NCBI GenBank assembly: GCA_965243185.1
Contig: OZ251531.1
Location: 1,798,001-1,862,000 of the forward strand
DNA: 64,000 bases
Reading direction: 5' to 3'
DNA from: CBDBCU01 sp965243185
GTDB taxonomy: Bacteria > Chloroflexota > Dehalococcoidia > Lucifugimonadales > UBA3495
Below, piece by piece: positions 17,440 to 26,505 of the stretch; position 1 is the stretch's first letter; every line of letters starts with the position of its first letter. Under the pieces are notes generated by a model, which saw only the letters and a list, made by a program, of their open reading frames with translations, did not search any database and was not told the DNA's origin. The position numbers and the translations under genes are program-made.

Positions 17440-18831
17440 GTGGCTAGTCAGGATATTGCCTTGATGGCGCATTTGATGCGGCGGGCCGGCTTCGGCGCCT
17501 CCCGCCCGGAACTCGAGGAACGGGCCGCCCGCGGCTATGCCGCCACCGTCGCGGAACTGCTCCAACCGGAGCAACAGGAACCCGCCGACCGGCTGGAGCT
17601 GCTCCGCTATCAGCCCGGCTTCTGGAAACCCCCCACCTCCGCCGGTATGGGCGGCGCCGTCTGGCTCCACGATATGGTCAACACCCGCCGCGTCCTTCAG
17701 GAGAAAATGGTGCTGTTCTGGCATCAGGTCTTTGCCACCGGCTACTCCAAAATCGACCACTACCACGAAGTCTTTAAGCAGATTGACCTGTTCCGCGAAC
17801 GCGGCATGGGCAACTACCGGGACTTGCTGGTCGAGTTGGCGAAAGACCCGGCCATGATTTACTGGCTCGACAACTGCGACAACCACGCCGCCGCCGTCAA
17901 CGAAAACTGGGGCCGCGAACTCCTCGAACTGTTCAGTATGGGCGTCGGCAACTACACCGAAACCGATGTGCGGGAATGCTCCCGGGCCTTCACCGGCTGG
18001 ACTATCTCCCCCATGATTCCCCGCACTTCCTACGGCCGCTTCGACTGGGAATTCGAATACCAGGAGGAGGATCACGACGACGGCGAAAAGACTTTCCTCG
18101 GCCACACCGGCAACTTCAACGGCGCGGACATCATCGACATCGTTTGCGCCCATCCCGCCACCGCCCGCTTCATCGCCCGCCACCTTTACAACTTCTTTGT
18201 CGCCGATGAACCCCAAGTGCCGGCTTGGTCCGTAACGCCGCCCAACGACCCGGCCGCCATTGACCTCTTGGCGCAAACCTTCGTCGACTCCGGCTGCGAA
18301 ATCACCCCGGTACTGCGGGTCTTGTTCAACTCCGACTTTTTCAAGAACGCCCGCTTCGCCAAAATCAAAAGCCCCGCCGAAGTCGTAGTTGGCACCCTCC
18401 GCCTGGTCGGCGGCTACGAATTTCCCGCCCCGGGCATCGGCGAACTCTCCAAACAGGCCGCCTATATGGGACAGGAATTTATGAACCCCCCCAGCGTCGA
18501 AGGTTGGCACACCGGCGCCGAGTGGATTAACAGCGGCTCCCTGATGAAACGGATTAACTTCTCCGCCGACCTAGTGTCGCAGACCGACAAGCCCGGCATT
18601 CAGGACCTCGTCGGCCGCCTCCAAGCCCAGGGCGACCTCTCCCCGGAGCAGTTGGTGGACGGCTGCCTCGACCTGATGGGGCCGCTGGAAGTGCAAGCCG
18701 AAAACCGCCGGGAACTGGTAAATCACGCCGGGGAAAGCGGCCCCCTCCACTGGTCCGACCCGGCCGCCACCGCCCGCGTCGGCGAAATGCTCCAGTTGGT
18801 CGTCTCCCTGCGCGAATATCAGTACGCCTGA
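17440..18831 (+). CDS. DUF1800 family protein
   Basis: A 463-residue protein of the DUF1800 family, recognised by HLMRRAGFGAS at the start, ENWGRELLELFSMGVGNYTETDV in the middle (two stretches), the FLGHTGNFNGADIIDIV region and the late MGQEFMNPPSVEGWHTG. The biochemical function is unknown; relatives are often coupled with DUF1501 proteins, which are absent here. I chose the GTG at 17440, because AGGAGG sits at 17424-17429 at ideal spacing; upstream in-frame ATGs exist (e.g. 17403) but lack a site. No signal peptide is evident at this start. It is followed after 70 bases by an NHL-repeat protein. Confidence 0.85.
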   Translation: MASQDIALMAHLMRRAGFGASRPELEERAARGYAATVAELLQPEQQEPADRLELLRYQPGFWKPPTSAGMGGAVWLHDMVNTRRVLQEKMVLFWHQVFATGYSKIDHYHEVFKQIDLFRERGMGNYRDLLVELAKDPAMIYWLDNCDNHAAAVNENWGRELLELFSMGVGNYTETDVRECSRAFTGWTISPMIPRTSYGRFDWEFEYQEEDHDDGEKTFLGHTGNFNGADIIDIVCAHPATARFIARHLYNFFVADEPQVPAWSVTPPNDPAAIDLLAQTFVDSGCEITPVLRVLFNSDFFKNARFAKIKSPAEVVVGTLRLVGGYEFPAPGIGELSKQAAYMGQEFMNPPSVEGWHTGAEWINSGSLMKRINFSADLVSQTDKPGIQDLVGRLQAQGDLSPEQLVDGCLDLMGPLEVQAENRRELVNHAGESGPLHWSDPAATARVGEMLQLVVSLREYQYA

Positions 18832-18901
18832 CCCGAACCCCAGCAGCCGGCGCCGGCCGGGGGCAATCCCCCTCCGGCCCCGCTCAGGAGGATGAAATTA
18901 T

Positions 18902-19951
18902 ATGGTTACGCAAATCGTGGCCGGGCGGGTCTATGACTACAGCCGCGTCGTCGGCCGCAACGCCGTCTCCGGTGCCGGCTTTACCCTGCCCTTCGCCCTG
19001 TGCCTGGGGCCGGACGCCGCCGTCTATGTGGTCAACCGCGGCTCCGAATACATCCCCGGCGCCCCCTGGAACAAAGTAGCCCACGGTACCCGCATCGGCG
19101 TCTTTACCATCGGCGACGAAAACGAGGACGAGCAGTGGGTTTCCGAGTTCAGCGACTACGGCGACCAGCCCGGCGAACTCATCTGGCCCGCCGGCATCGC
19201 CCTGGACGCCGCCGGCAACGCCTATGTCACCGACGAATGGCTGAACCGCGTTTCCGTCTTTGCCCCGGATGGCCGCTTCCTTACCTGCTGGGGCGTCGCC
19301 GGCCGCGGCCCCGGCCAATTCAACCGTCCCTCCGGCATCCTCATTGACGAATCCGACACCGTTTACATCGCCGACGGCGGCAATCACCGCCTCCAGAAAT
19401 TCGCCACCGACGGCACTTTTCAGGGGGAATTAGGCGGCCATGGCCGCGGCCCCGGCCAGTTCAACAACCCTTGGGGAATGACCTTGGACGGCGCCGGCAA
19501 TATCTATGTCGCCGACCACAAAAACCACCGGGCCCAGAAGTTGACCCTTGACGGGGAATATCTGACGGAATACGGCAGCTATGGCACGGGGCGCGGTCAG
19601 TTGAACCGCCCGGCCGATGTGGCTGTTGACCCGGACGGCGAAGTCTATATCTGCGATTGGGGCAACAGCCGGGTGCAGGTTTTCACCCAAGAAGGCCGCT
19701 TCCTGACCAGCCTGCTCGGGGACGCCCAAGAGCTTTCCAAATGGGCCCGGCCGGTAGTCAACGCCAACCCCCAAGCCCTGCTCCGCCGCCGGGAAGTCAA
19801 AGACCTGTCCGTCGAGTGGCGGCTCGCCATGCCCAGCAGCGTAGTTTTTGACCCCGCCCGCAACCGCCTGCTCATTGCCGACACCCAGCGCAGCCGCCTC
19901 CAGATTTACAACAAAGTCCGCGGCTATGTCTCCGCCCAGCGCAACCTGTAG
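18902..19951 (+). CDS. NHL-repeat beta-propeller protein
   Basis: A 349-residue protein built from about six NHL blades. Repeats of the type GPGQFNRPSGILIDESDTVY, ADGGNHRLQKF, GPGQFNNPWGMTLDGAGNIY and NRPADVAVDPDGEVY give a closed propeller. Such proteins bind partners or ligands; some cleave amidated peptides, but no catalytic signature is visible. No signal peptide is seen, so it may be cytoplasmic. AGGAGG at 18886-18891 serves the ATG at 18902. Same operon as the DUF1800 gene. Confidence 0.88.
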   Translation: MVTQIVAGRVYDYSRVVGRNAVSGAGFTLPFALCLGPDAAVYVVNRGSEYIPGAPWNKVAHGTRIGVFTIGDENEDEQWVSEFSDYGDQPGELIWPAGIALDAAGNAYVTDEWLNRVSVFAPDGRFLTCWGVAGRGPGQFNRPSGILIDESDTVYIADGGNHRLQKFATDGTFQGELGGHGRGPGQFNNPWGMTLDGAGNIYVADHKNHRAQKLTLDGEYLTEYGSYGTGRGQLNRPADVAVDPDGEVYICDWGNSRVQVFTQEGRFLTSLLGDAQELSKWARPVVNANPQALLRRREVKDLSVEWRLAMPSSVVFDPARNRLLIADTQRSRLQIYNKVRGYVSAQRNL

Positions 19952-20082
19952 GCATCGAACTATCGGCGTGGGGCCGGCTATCCCGGCCCCCTCCCTCGGC
20001 CCGCCCCGTCCCATGCCCGGTCCATAACCCATAACCCTTATTCCCGCCAACTATCCCCCTTGCCCCGATTTGAGTTGCCCCC

Positions 20083-20427
20083 ATGAACTTGCCCCCCATC
20101 AGCCCGGCGGATGAACCGGCCTACCTGCAACTGGCGATGGAACAGCCGCTGCTGCTCTGCTCCGCCGCCCCGCCGGAAATCCTGCAAGCCTGCTCCTTCG
20201 CCGGCGAGGAACCCACCGCCTTTCTCCGCGACTTCTTCGCCGCCGGCTATACCCAATGGGTCTGGCAAACCCAGGGCCTCCGCATCGACTTTGACCAGGA
20301 ACGCATCGCCCGCGCCGTCATCCTCCTCTGGATTCGGGCCTGCCATCTCTACACCAGCTTGGAATATAACCGCCCCAACCCGGATTGGGAAAAATCGTTT
20401 TTCTCGGATGAAGGATTGTACGATTAG
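20083..20427 (+). CDS. Small acidic protein of unknown function
   Basis: A 114-residue protein, Trp- and Glu-rich toward the C-terminus (WVWQTQGLRIDFDQERIARA; YTSLEYNRPNPDWEKSFFSD). It is predicted helical and soluble. I do not recognise a family. Only a weak ribosome site precedes the ATG. It lies 131 bases after the NHL gene on the same strand and 135 bases before tRNA-Phe. Amino-acid composition and the lack of frame interruption support coding, but a fortuitous frame is not excluded. Confidence 0.55.
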   Translation: MNLPPISPADEPAYLQLAMEQPLLLCSAAPPEILQACSFAGEEPTAFLRDFFAAGYTQWVWQTQGLRIDFDQERIARAVILLWIRACHLYTSLEYNRPNPDWEKSFFSDEGLYD

Positions 20428-20562
20428 CCGGCGCGGCTCCCTCCATCCGCGGCCGCCTTTGCCGCCCCCCGGTCAGCGAATCTATGCCAAAACCGCCGGG
20501 AACTGCGCCGCCATACCCCCTTGACAGCCCCGCCAATTCCCCTTAATATATACCCACTTCTT

Positions 20563-20638
20563 GCCAAGGTAGCTCAGTTGGTAGAGCACGGCACTGAAAA
20601 TGCCGGTGTCGACAGTTCGATTCTGTCCCTTGGCACCA
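20563..20638 (+). tRNA. tRNA-Phe (anticodon GAA)
   Basis: A full cloverleaf of 76 nt: acceptor GCCAAGG/CCTTGGC, D arm AGTTGGTAGAGC, anticodon stem CGGCA/TGCCG with loop CTGAAAA, T arm GACAG-TTCGATT-CTGTC, and an encoded CCA end. Confidence 0.97.
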
Positions 20639-20678
20639 TTTTTTGCCCCCCTCTAACCGCCCTCGCCGGAGGTTCAGT

Positions 20679-21371
20679 ATGACCGACCCGACCCTGCCCG
20701 GCTTGACTTATGCGGAATTGGAAACGAAGCGGGCTGCCCTTTTCGACAATGCCGACCGCAGCGATTTGGGCTTGCGGATGCGCCGCGCCATCAGTTGGCT
20801 GGAACGGGCCGAGCGGGAAAAAGACGACCCGGACGCCGCCTTTATCTTTTACTGGATTTCCTTCAACGCCGCCTACGCCGCCGACATCGACTTTGGCGAC
20901 CTTTTCAGCGAAGCGGGAGTCTCGGAACACCGCCGGTTCCGGGACTATTTCCACCGGATAGTCTCCTTGGACGCGGCCGGACTGATTAGCGATGCCGTCT
21001 TGCATCGGTTTCACCGGTCGGTCCGCCCCCTGCTGCTCAACAAGTTTGTATTCCAGCCCTTCTGGGATTTTTACAACGGAAAGCAGCAGGGGGACAATTG
21101 GGAGAACCGCTTTGCCCAATATAACAAGGAAGTCGGCGACGCCCTTAACAACGCGGACGCCATAACCATCCTGATTAACCTGTTTAACCGCCTCTATGTC
21201 CTCCGCAATCAGTTGGTTCACGGCGGTGCTACTTGGAACAGCAGCGTCAACCGGCGGCAGGTGCGGGATGGTGCCGAAATAATGGCATTTATGGTTCCGG
21301 CGTTCATTAACCTGATGCTGGAACATCGAGAAGTTGATTTGGGGCCGCCCCACTACCCGGTAGTGCCCTAG
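20679..21371 (+). CDS. HEPN-domain protein (putative RNase)
   Basis: A 230-residue all-helical protein. Near the C-terminus it has LRNQLVHGG, with Arg176 and His181 making the Rx4H catalytic motif of HEPN nucleases. The ATG at 20679 is preceded by CGGAGG; an upstream in-frame ATG at 20643 is less likely. It stands 40 bases from tRNA-Phe, a common integration spot. HEPN proteins cleave RNA in toxin-antitoxin, abortive infection and CRISPR systems; no obvious antitoxin (e.g. a MNT nucleotidyltransferase) is adjacent. Function as an RNase is inference from the motif. Confidence 0.72.
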   Translation: MTDPTLPGLTYAELETKRAALFDNADRSDLGLRMRRAISWLERAEREKDDPDAAFIFYWISFNAAYAADIDFGDLFSEAGVSEHRRFRDYFHRIVSLDAAGLISDAVLHRFHRSVRPLLLNKFVFQPFWDFYNGKQQGDNWENRFAQYNKEVGDALNNADAITILINLFNRLYVLRNQLVHGGATWNSSVNRRQVRDGAEIMAFMVPAFINLMLEHREVDLGPPHYPVVP

Positions 21372-21515
21372 CTTACCCGCGCCCTCGCGTTACAAAAAAT
21401 ATAACCGCCCCGGCCGGGAGCTATACGGCGAAATCCGCCCTAACTCCCCCAGAGCGGTTATCCCTGTTGCCGGCTATGCCGTTAAGGAAATCCCCTTCCC
21501 GCCGCCGGCCGCCGG

Positions 21516-21695
21516 CTACTTCTTGTTGTACGCCACAATCCACCCCACATTCAGGGCCGCGGTCAGCAGGGCCGCCGCTACCAGAATAGAGCCGGCCGTC
21601 GGCTCCATCGTCAAGCCCACGCCCATTCCCACCCAAAACACGGCTAGCGCCGCCACAAAGGGCAGCACATAGAGAACGATTTTCAGGATGGACAT
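21516..21695 (-). CDS. Two-helix small membrane protein
   Basis: A 59-residue protein with two hydrophobic helices (about residues 3-30 and 35-54) and a polar end (AYNKK). GGAGGTG precedes the ATG at 21695; an in-frame GTG lies within that ribosome site and is therefore not the start. It lies downstream of secA on the same strand (62 bases) and may be read through from it. No family recognised. Confidence 0.65.
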   Translation of the reverse strand: MSILKIVLYVLPFVAALAVFWVGMGVGLTMEPTAGSILVAAALLTAALNVGWIVAYNKK

Positions 21696-21757
21696 CGCGT
21701 TCACCTCCGTATAGCTCTGCCGGTTAGCCGGCTGCCGGTAAAGAACCGTCCCCGAAC

Positions 21758-24700
21758 CTAGCCATTGCTCCCGCAGCAGCGTTTATATTTGCGCCCGCTG
21801 CCGCAGGGACAGGGCGCATTGCGGCCGATTTTAGTCCTGCCGGATTGGGGTTGCCGGCCATTGCCGACGACGGTTTGCATCGGGCTGGCCGGAGCGGCTG
21901 CCGGGCCGCGAGGCCAAGCCGCCGTAGCGCCGTTGGGCGGCGGGGACTCTGAAGCGTGAAAGAGGACGGTAAAGAAAGGCAATGCCAGATCATCCCGTAT
22001 CTCCACCAAGGGATTCTCCCCCAAGTCTTTCAACAACTTCTCGAAAGCCTGGTAGCCTTGGGCGCGATATACTACCAGAGGATCCCGCTGCCCGTAAGCG
22101 TGCAAGCCCACTCCGGTTCGCAGCTCCTCCATTTTGGTCAGGTGTTCTCGCCAATTATAATCAACGGCGCCCCTCAGTAACAAACCCCGTTCCAACTGGC
22201 GCATCGCCTCTGACCCTAACTCAGACTCTTTAGCGGCATATACGGTTTCCGCATAGTCCGCCAGAACTTCCCGGATTTTCCCTTCCCGCCGCCAAAGGTC
22301 GACCTGTTCCGGGTCGGCCAAGTCAGGCGTCAAGGGACAAATCTTTGCCAACTCAGATACGAAACCGGTTACAGTCTCCGTATCCCAATCGTCGTCGGCC
22401 CGCTCGGGCAGATACTCATCCAACAGGCTGTCAAAAGTCTGCCGTAGCATCCCAACAGCCGTATCCCGCAGATTGTGTCCGAGGAGCAGGATTCGATCCC
22501 GATAGCTGTAAAAGGTTTCCCTTTGCCGGTTCAGCACGTCGTCAAAGTTCAGCAGGTGCTTCCGGAGGTCAAAATGGTAGCCCTCTACCTTTTCTTGGGC
22601 GCCGCTGATGGACTTGGAAATCAGCTTGTTCTCGATGGGCGTATCCTCATCCATTCCGCCCAAGTTCATCACCGACTTGATGCGGTCCCCGCCGAACCGT
22701 TGCATCAGTTCATCCTCGAGGGACACATAGAACTGGGAACTGCCCGGGTCGCCTTGGCGGCCGGAGCGGCCGCGCAGCTGGTTGTCGATGCGGCGGGCTT
22801 CGTGGTGTTCGGTGCCAAGGATATGGAGGCCGCCGAGATCGACAACCTGGTTGTGTTCCTCCTGCCAGTCCTCCGAGGTGCGGGTCTCGAAGCTAAGGAC
22901 GCTAAGAAGGTCGCTAAGGTCGATGCCCTTATCGTGTTTGACCTTCCACACCTCAGTTATGGCCTCCCACTCCTCATGACTGATGCTGTCGAGTGTGCCG
23001 CCGACGCTAAGTTCGCTAAGGTCGCTGCCCTTATCGTATATGGCCTTCCACACCTCAGTTATGGCCTTCCACTTCTCAGTTCTGATGCTGTCGAATGTGC
23101 CGCCGAGGACGATGTCGGTGCCCCGTCCGGCCATATTGGTGGCGACGGTGACCGCGCCCAACCGCCCGGCATAGGTAATGATGTCGGCTTCCTTGGCGTG
23201 TTCCGTGGCGTTCAAGACCTGATGGGGGACCAAGACACCGCGCTCTTTCAGTCGCTCGCTCAAAGCCAGCGATGCTTCCACCGAGGTAGTGCCGACCAGA
23301 ACCGGCTGGCGGCTTTCATACCGGCTCACGATTTCCTCGACCACCGCCCGCCCCTTGGCTTCGTCGGCCAGAAACACCAAATCGGGCTTGTCCTCCCGAA
23401 TCATCGGCAGGTTGGTGGGGATAGGGATCACCTCCAAGCCGTAAATCTTATAGAACTCATCGGCTTCGGTGGCTGCCGTGCCGGTCATCCCCGCCAACTT
23501 GTCGTACATACGAAAGTAGTTTTGCAGGGTGATGGTGGCGTGGGTGCGGTTTTCCTCCTGGATTAGGATTGGCACATCTTCCTCGATTTCTTTCGCCTCG
23601 ACCGCCTGATGCAGGCCATCCGACCAGCGGCGGCCGAACTGAAGGCGGCCGGTGAACTCGTCAACTATTACCACTTCGCCATCCTGCACCACATAATCCT
23701 GGCCCTTCAACTTCTGCTCTTTCGCGGCCAAGGCGTTATCAATGTAGTGCACCAAGTGGTAATTTTCCGGGTCGTACAGATTACTGACACCGTTCCGCCG
23801 CTCCATCTTCTTGATACCCTCCGGGGTTAAAGAGATGGCTTGGGTACGGTCGTCGATTTCGTAATCGATGTCTTTGACAAGTCTCTTGGCGAACCGGGCG
23901 AACTTCCTGTAATCCTCGGACCGCCGCGGGGCCGGCCCGCTGATTATCAAAGGAGTCCGGGCCTCGTCGATGAGAATGTTATCCACCTCATCGACAATGG
24001 CGTAATTCAACTTGCCCTGCACCCTTTCGTACTCCTCAAGGGCCATATTGCTCCGCAGGTAGTCGAAGCCGAACTCACTGTTGGTGCCATAAAGGACATT
24101 GCAGCGGTAAGCTTTGGCGCGGCTAACCTTTTTCAGGCTGCCCATACCTTTGGGGTCGTCAGTTTGCTTCCAGTAATACTGGTATGCGGCATCATGCTGT
24201 AGGCAACCCACGGTCAAGCCGAGGTGGTGGTAAATCGGCCCCATCCACCTCGTATCCCGGAGAGCCAGGTAATCGTTGACGGTAACCACATGGACGCGTC
24301 TCCCCTCGGTCACCGGAACACCCTCTGCCTCCGTTCCCTCCTCCCCTTCCGCCGGCCTGCCCTTCTCGGTCACCGGGACACCCTCGGCCGCCGTTCCCTC
24401 TTCCTCGGTCACAGTGGCAACCTTCTTGTTCAAGGCGTTGAGATAGACCGGCAGGGTAGCCACCAGGGTTTTGCCTTCGCCGGTTTTCATTTCGGCAATC
24501 TGCCCCCGGTGCAAAGCCACCCCGCCAATCAGCTGCACATCATAATGCCGCTGCCCCAAGACGTGGCGGGCCATTTCCCGGACCGTGGCAAAGGCTTCCG
24601 GGAGCAGGTCATCCAAAGTTTCCCCGGCGGCCAGCCGTTCACAGAAACGCTCGGTCTGCCCTTTCAATTCATCGAAGGAAAGGGCTTGCATTGCCGGTTC

Positions 24701-24793
24701 CAGGGCGTTGATTTGCGGCACCACCTGCTGGCGGATTTTCTCTACCGCCTTTTCGCCCGGGTCGCCGATAAACTTGCGGAGCAAAGTAACCAT
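21758..24793 (-). CDS. secA: Preprotein translocase ATPase SecA
   Basis: A 1011-residue SecA, longer than the usual 800-950. Features in order: Walker A TGEGKTLVAT, Walker B region VDEVDNILIDEARTPLIISG, the GTAATEADEF motif, TNMAGRGTDIVLGG, QLRGRSGRQGDPGSSQFYVS, and the C-terminal zinc motif APCPCGSGRKYKRCC that binds SecB/ribosomes. It drives post-translational export through SecYEG. Two unusual insertions are present: an acidic segment with a duplicated EGVPVTE unit between Walker A and HVVTVNDYLALRD, and a 34-residue duplicated segment right after VLGG. An upstream in-frame start at 24871 is less likely. Both insertions remain in frame, so the gene is probably functional. Confidence 0.93.
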   Translation of the reverse strand: MVTLLRKFIGDPGEKAVEKIRQQVVPQINALEPAMQALSFDELKGQTERFCERLAAGETLDDLLPEAFATVREMARHVLGQRHYDVQLIGGVALHRGQIAEMKTGEGKTLVATLPVYLNALNKKVATVTEEEGTAAEGVPVTEKGRPAEGEEGTEAEGVPVTEGRRVHVVTVNDYLALRDTRWMGPIYHHLGLTVGCLQHDAAYQYYWKQTDDPKGMGSLKKVSRAKAYRCNVLYGTNSEFGFDYLRSNMALEEYERVQGKLNYAIVDEVDNILIDEARTPLIISGPAPRRSEDYRKFARFAKRLVKDIDYEIDDRTQAISLTPEGIKKMERRNGVSNLYDPENYHLVHYIDNALAAKEQKLKGQDYVVQDGEVVIVDEFTGRLQFGRRWSDGLHQAVEAKEIEEDVPILIQEENRTHATITLQNYFRMYDKLAGMTGTAATEADEFYKIYGLEVIPIPTNLPMIREDKPDLVFLADEAKGRAVVEEIVSRYESRQPVLVGTTSVEASLALSERLKERGVLVPHQVLNATEHAKEADIITYAGRLGAVTVATNMAGRGTDIVLGGTFDSIRTEKWKAITEVWKAIYDKGSDLSELSVGGTLDSISHEEWEAITEVWKVKHDKGIDLSDLLSVLSFETRTSEDWQEEHNQVVDLGGLHILGTEHHEARRIDNQLRGRSGRQGDPGSSQFYVSLEDELMQRFGGDRIKSVMNLGGMDEDTPIENKLISKSISGAQEKVEGYHFDLRKHLLNFDDVLNRQRETFYSYRDRILLLGHNLRDTAVGMLRQTFDSLLDEYLPERADDDWDTETVTGFVSELAKICPLTPDLADPEQVDLWRREGKIREVLADYAETVYAAKESELGSEAMRQLERGLLLRGAVDYNWREHLTKMEELRTGVGLHAYGQRDPLVVYRAQGYQAFEKLLKDLGENPLVEIRDDLALPFFTVLFHASESPPPNGATAAWPRGPAAAPASPMQTVVGNGRQPQSGRTKIGRNAPCPCGSGRKYKRCCGSNG
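22913..23116. repeat. 102-bp tandem duplication inside secA
   Basis: Two head-to-tail copies start at 22913 and 23015 (period 102 bp, 34 codons), sharing GCTAAGGTCG-TGCCCTTATCG and CTTCCACACCTCAGTTATGG. Each encodes a GG-T-DSI-----W-AITEVWK unit after the GRGTDIVLGG motif. Confidence 0.85.
24305..24411. repeat. 60-bp tandem repeat inside secA
   Basis: Copies begin at 24305 and 24365 (period 60 bp), with CTCGGTCACCGG-ACACCCTC shared and a third partial copy at about 24404. They encode the acidic EGVPVTE-containing insertion. Confidence 0.8.
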
Positions 24794-24889
24794 AGCTGCC
24801 ACACCGACTTTCTGAAATAGGATAAGTCCCCATCCATTGTAACCCAACCGGCAGGGAATTGCATCCGGCAACTGAAGCCGGGATGAGCA

Positions 24890-24922
24890 AAATAGCGGCC
24901 GCCGGAACTTTCCGGCGGCCGC
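24890..24922 (-). terminator. Terminator of the 65-residue protein gene
   Basis: A perfect 13-bp stem (GCGGCCGCCGGAA / TTCCGGCGGCCGC) with a 2-base apex is followed on the minus strand by TATTTTG. It lies 41 bases after the stop codon at 24964. Confidence 0.8.
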
Positions 24923-24963
24923 CGTTGGCGGGGTCAGGATTTGCCAAGGGCAGGCAGGGTTGG

Positions 24964-25161
24964 CTACCGGTGGTAGCCGTAGTACCGGACGCCCGCAAAG
25001 GGAATCGTGTAGCTCCAGGCGCGGGTTTCCGGGCGGGCCGGTTGGGACGGCTGGGACTTTTCCACGGCGGCCGCCACGATTTGGGCTACCTCCCGGCTTA
25101 CCCGGTCGTTAAGGATCGTATCGGGATTTTCAACTGGCGGTCGCGCATCCAGCGTTACCAT
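24964..25161 (-). CDS. Short strongly promoted protein C (65 aa)
   Basis: A 65-residue protein of unknown function with a full consensus promoter, a GGAGG ribosome site 4-5 bases before the ATG and a strong terminator, a design for high expression. Residues 18-32 (LNDRVSREVAQIVAA) align with LERVAKEIIVAYAW and LSRVTRELGSAYSW in the two short proteins at 26506 and 26747. The C-terminal half is different: aromatic and basic, ending YYGYHR. No signal peptide, Cys, or membrane helix is seen. An insertion sequence sits 16 bases upstream of its -35 box and separates it from its two relatives. Confidence 0.7.
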   Translation of the reverse strand: MVTLDARPPVENPDTILNDRVSREVAQIVAAAVEKSQPSQPARPETRAWSYTIPFAGVRYYGYHR

Positions 25162-25270
25162 AAGGCACCTCCGTTAGGCACTTCTTGTTGTGCCGGCGAA
25201 CCCCGGCTGATTTTCGGCGGGGTTTGCCGCTTTCCCTGCACCAGTAGCGTCAATGGTGGTTAATGGAAAG

Positions 25271-25299
25271 ATTATAAACCCTGAATCGGGTTGTGTCAA
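25271..25299 (-). promoter_or_regulatory. Consensus promoter of short protein C
   Basis: A perfect sigma70 promoter on the minus strand: TTGACA (25294-25299), 17 bases, TATAAT (25271-25276), about 110 bases upstream of the ATG. Confidence 0.8.
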
Positions 25300-25315
25300 G
25301 GGTTGTTAGGCAATG

Positions 25316-26391
25316 GATAGCGTTCCGATTTAGGTGGTTTAGTTGTAGAATGGGGAAAGGGCCGGCCTTGCTGGTTGACGGGAGGTGCGCTGTCATGGGA
25401 TTGCTGGACGATTTGGAGACCCAACTGGAGCAGGAAATTCCGCTCCAGTTGCAGGCGAAGCTGCAACAAGCCCTGGATCATTATCAGCCCCGATGTGCTC
25501 AGTGCGCTCTGGCGATGCACCGCCATCATCGCTATGACCGCACCATTGTCACGTCCTATGGGCCCATCCGGATAGCGGTTCCGGTGTTTCGTTGTGGGCA
25601 ATGTCGCCAACTGGCGGGCGGCGCGGCGCTGCTGGGGCCGGAGGTTCGTTACCAACGGTTCTCAAAAAAACTCGGGACCGGGCTTTGAGCCTGGCGGCCC
25701 AGGGTTTGAGTTACGCCCAAGCGGGGCAGTGGGTGGGTTGTGTCAAAAGCACCTTGTGTCGCTGGCTGCGGCGGTTGGCCTTGACCCGGCCCCGGTTGCC
25801 GGGGGCAGTGTGGGAACTGGATGGTTTATGGACGCGCACCCGGCAGGGCCCTCAGGAATTGAAGGTAATCCGGGACGAAACCGGGGCGGTCTTGGCGACT
25901 TTCGGGCCTTGGGCGGCGGTCTTGGCGCGGGCCGAGCAGTCCGGAGCCGCGCCACCCCGACATCTGGTCAGCGACGGCGACCGGGCCATTGCGGCCGGCA
26001 TCCAGTGGGTGTATGGACGGGCGGCGCCGCATCAGCTGTGTATCTTTCACCTGCTGCGGGAATATGGACGGAATATCGGGAAGGCCGGCTTGGCCGCCGC
26101 CCGGCAACTGCTGTTGACTGACAGCGCGGCGGCGGCCCAGAGCTACGCCGGTCAAATAATGGAGTTGACCGAGGGCGCCGCCGCTTACTGGCTGGACAAG
26201 GCATTGACCGCCGGCCGGCAGTATTGGACTACGGGAGAGGTTGCCTACCGGACTACTTCCCGCCTGGAACGCTACAATCGGGAGTTGCGCCGGCGGGAGC
26301 GATTGGGGACGGTCTGGTCAGAGCATAACCTGCTGGCTTTGCTGCAAACCCGGGGCTTGCTCAACCAAACCACCTAAAATGCAACGCTATC
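25316..26391 (+). mobile_element. Complete insertion sequence with 9-bp target duplication
   Basis: A 1,076-bp element bounded by imperfect 29-bp inverted repeats (25316-25344 and 26363-26391; shared GATAGCGTT and TTTAGGTGGTTT). Direct copies of TAGGCAATG flank it at 25307-25315 and 26392-26400, marking the insertion. The right repeat overlaps the 3' end of the transposase frame. The intact target duplication suggests a recent insertion. Two-frame transposase organisation and a 9-bp duplication would fit ISKra4- or ISLre2-type elements; the family is not certain. Confidence 0.88.
25395..26377 (+). CDS. IS transposase made by programmed -1 frameshift
   Basis: The first frame (25395-25688) encodes an N-terminal region with two zinc-finger-like CxxC pairs (CAQC, CGQC). 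At 25666-25672 the heptamer A-AAA-AAA sits exactly in the zero frame; a -1 slip there continues KKTRDRALSLAAQGLSYAQA into the second frame, ending at 26377. The joined product is about 327 residues. The second part holds the DDE candidates: Asp in WELDGLW, Asp in VSDGDRA and Glu in SRLERYNRELRRRE. GGAGGT precedes the ATG at 25395. The slippery heptamer indicates regulated frameshifting, not decay. Confidence 0.8.
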
Positions 26392-26439
26392 TAGGCAATG
26401 CGCTATAAAGTGTGAATTATTTCACGGGTTGCGGCCGGC

Positions 26440-26475
26440 AAAAAGATAGGCTGCCTCCGGATACCGGAGGCAGCC
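26440..26475 (-). terminator. Terminator of the short-protein operon
   Basis: Stem GGCTGCCTCCGG / CCGGAGGCAGCC (12 bp, 3-base loop), followed on the minus strand by TATCTTTTTG, 31 bases past the stop of the gene at 26506. Confidence 0.85.
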
Positions 26476-26505
26476 CCTGGTTAGCGCGGATTGGCCGGTG
26501 GGGAA

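Noticed and set aside
17422..18510. Minus-strand open frame of 362 codons
   Set aside because: Antisense to the DUF1800 gene; Gly/Val-rich with no recognisable domain.
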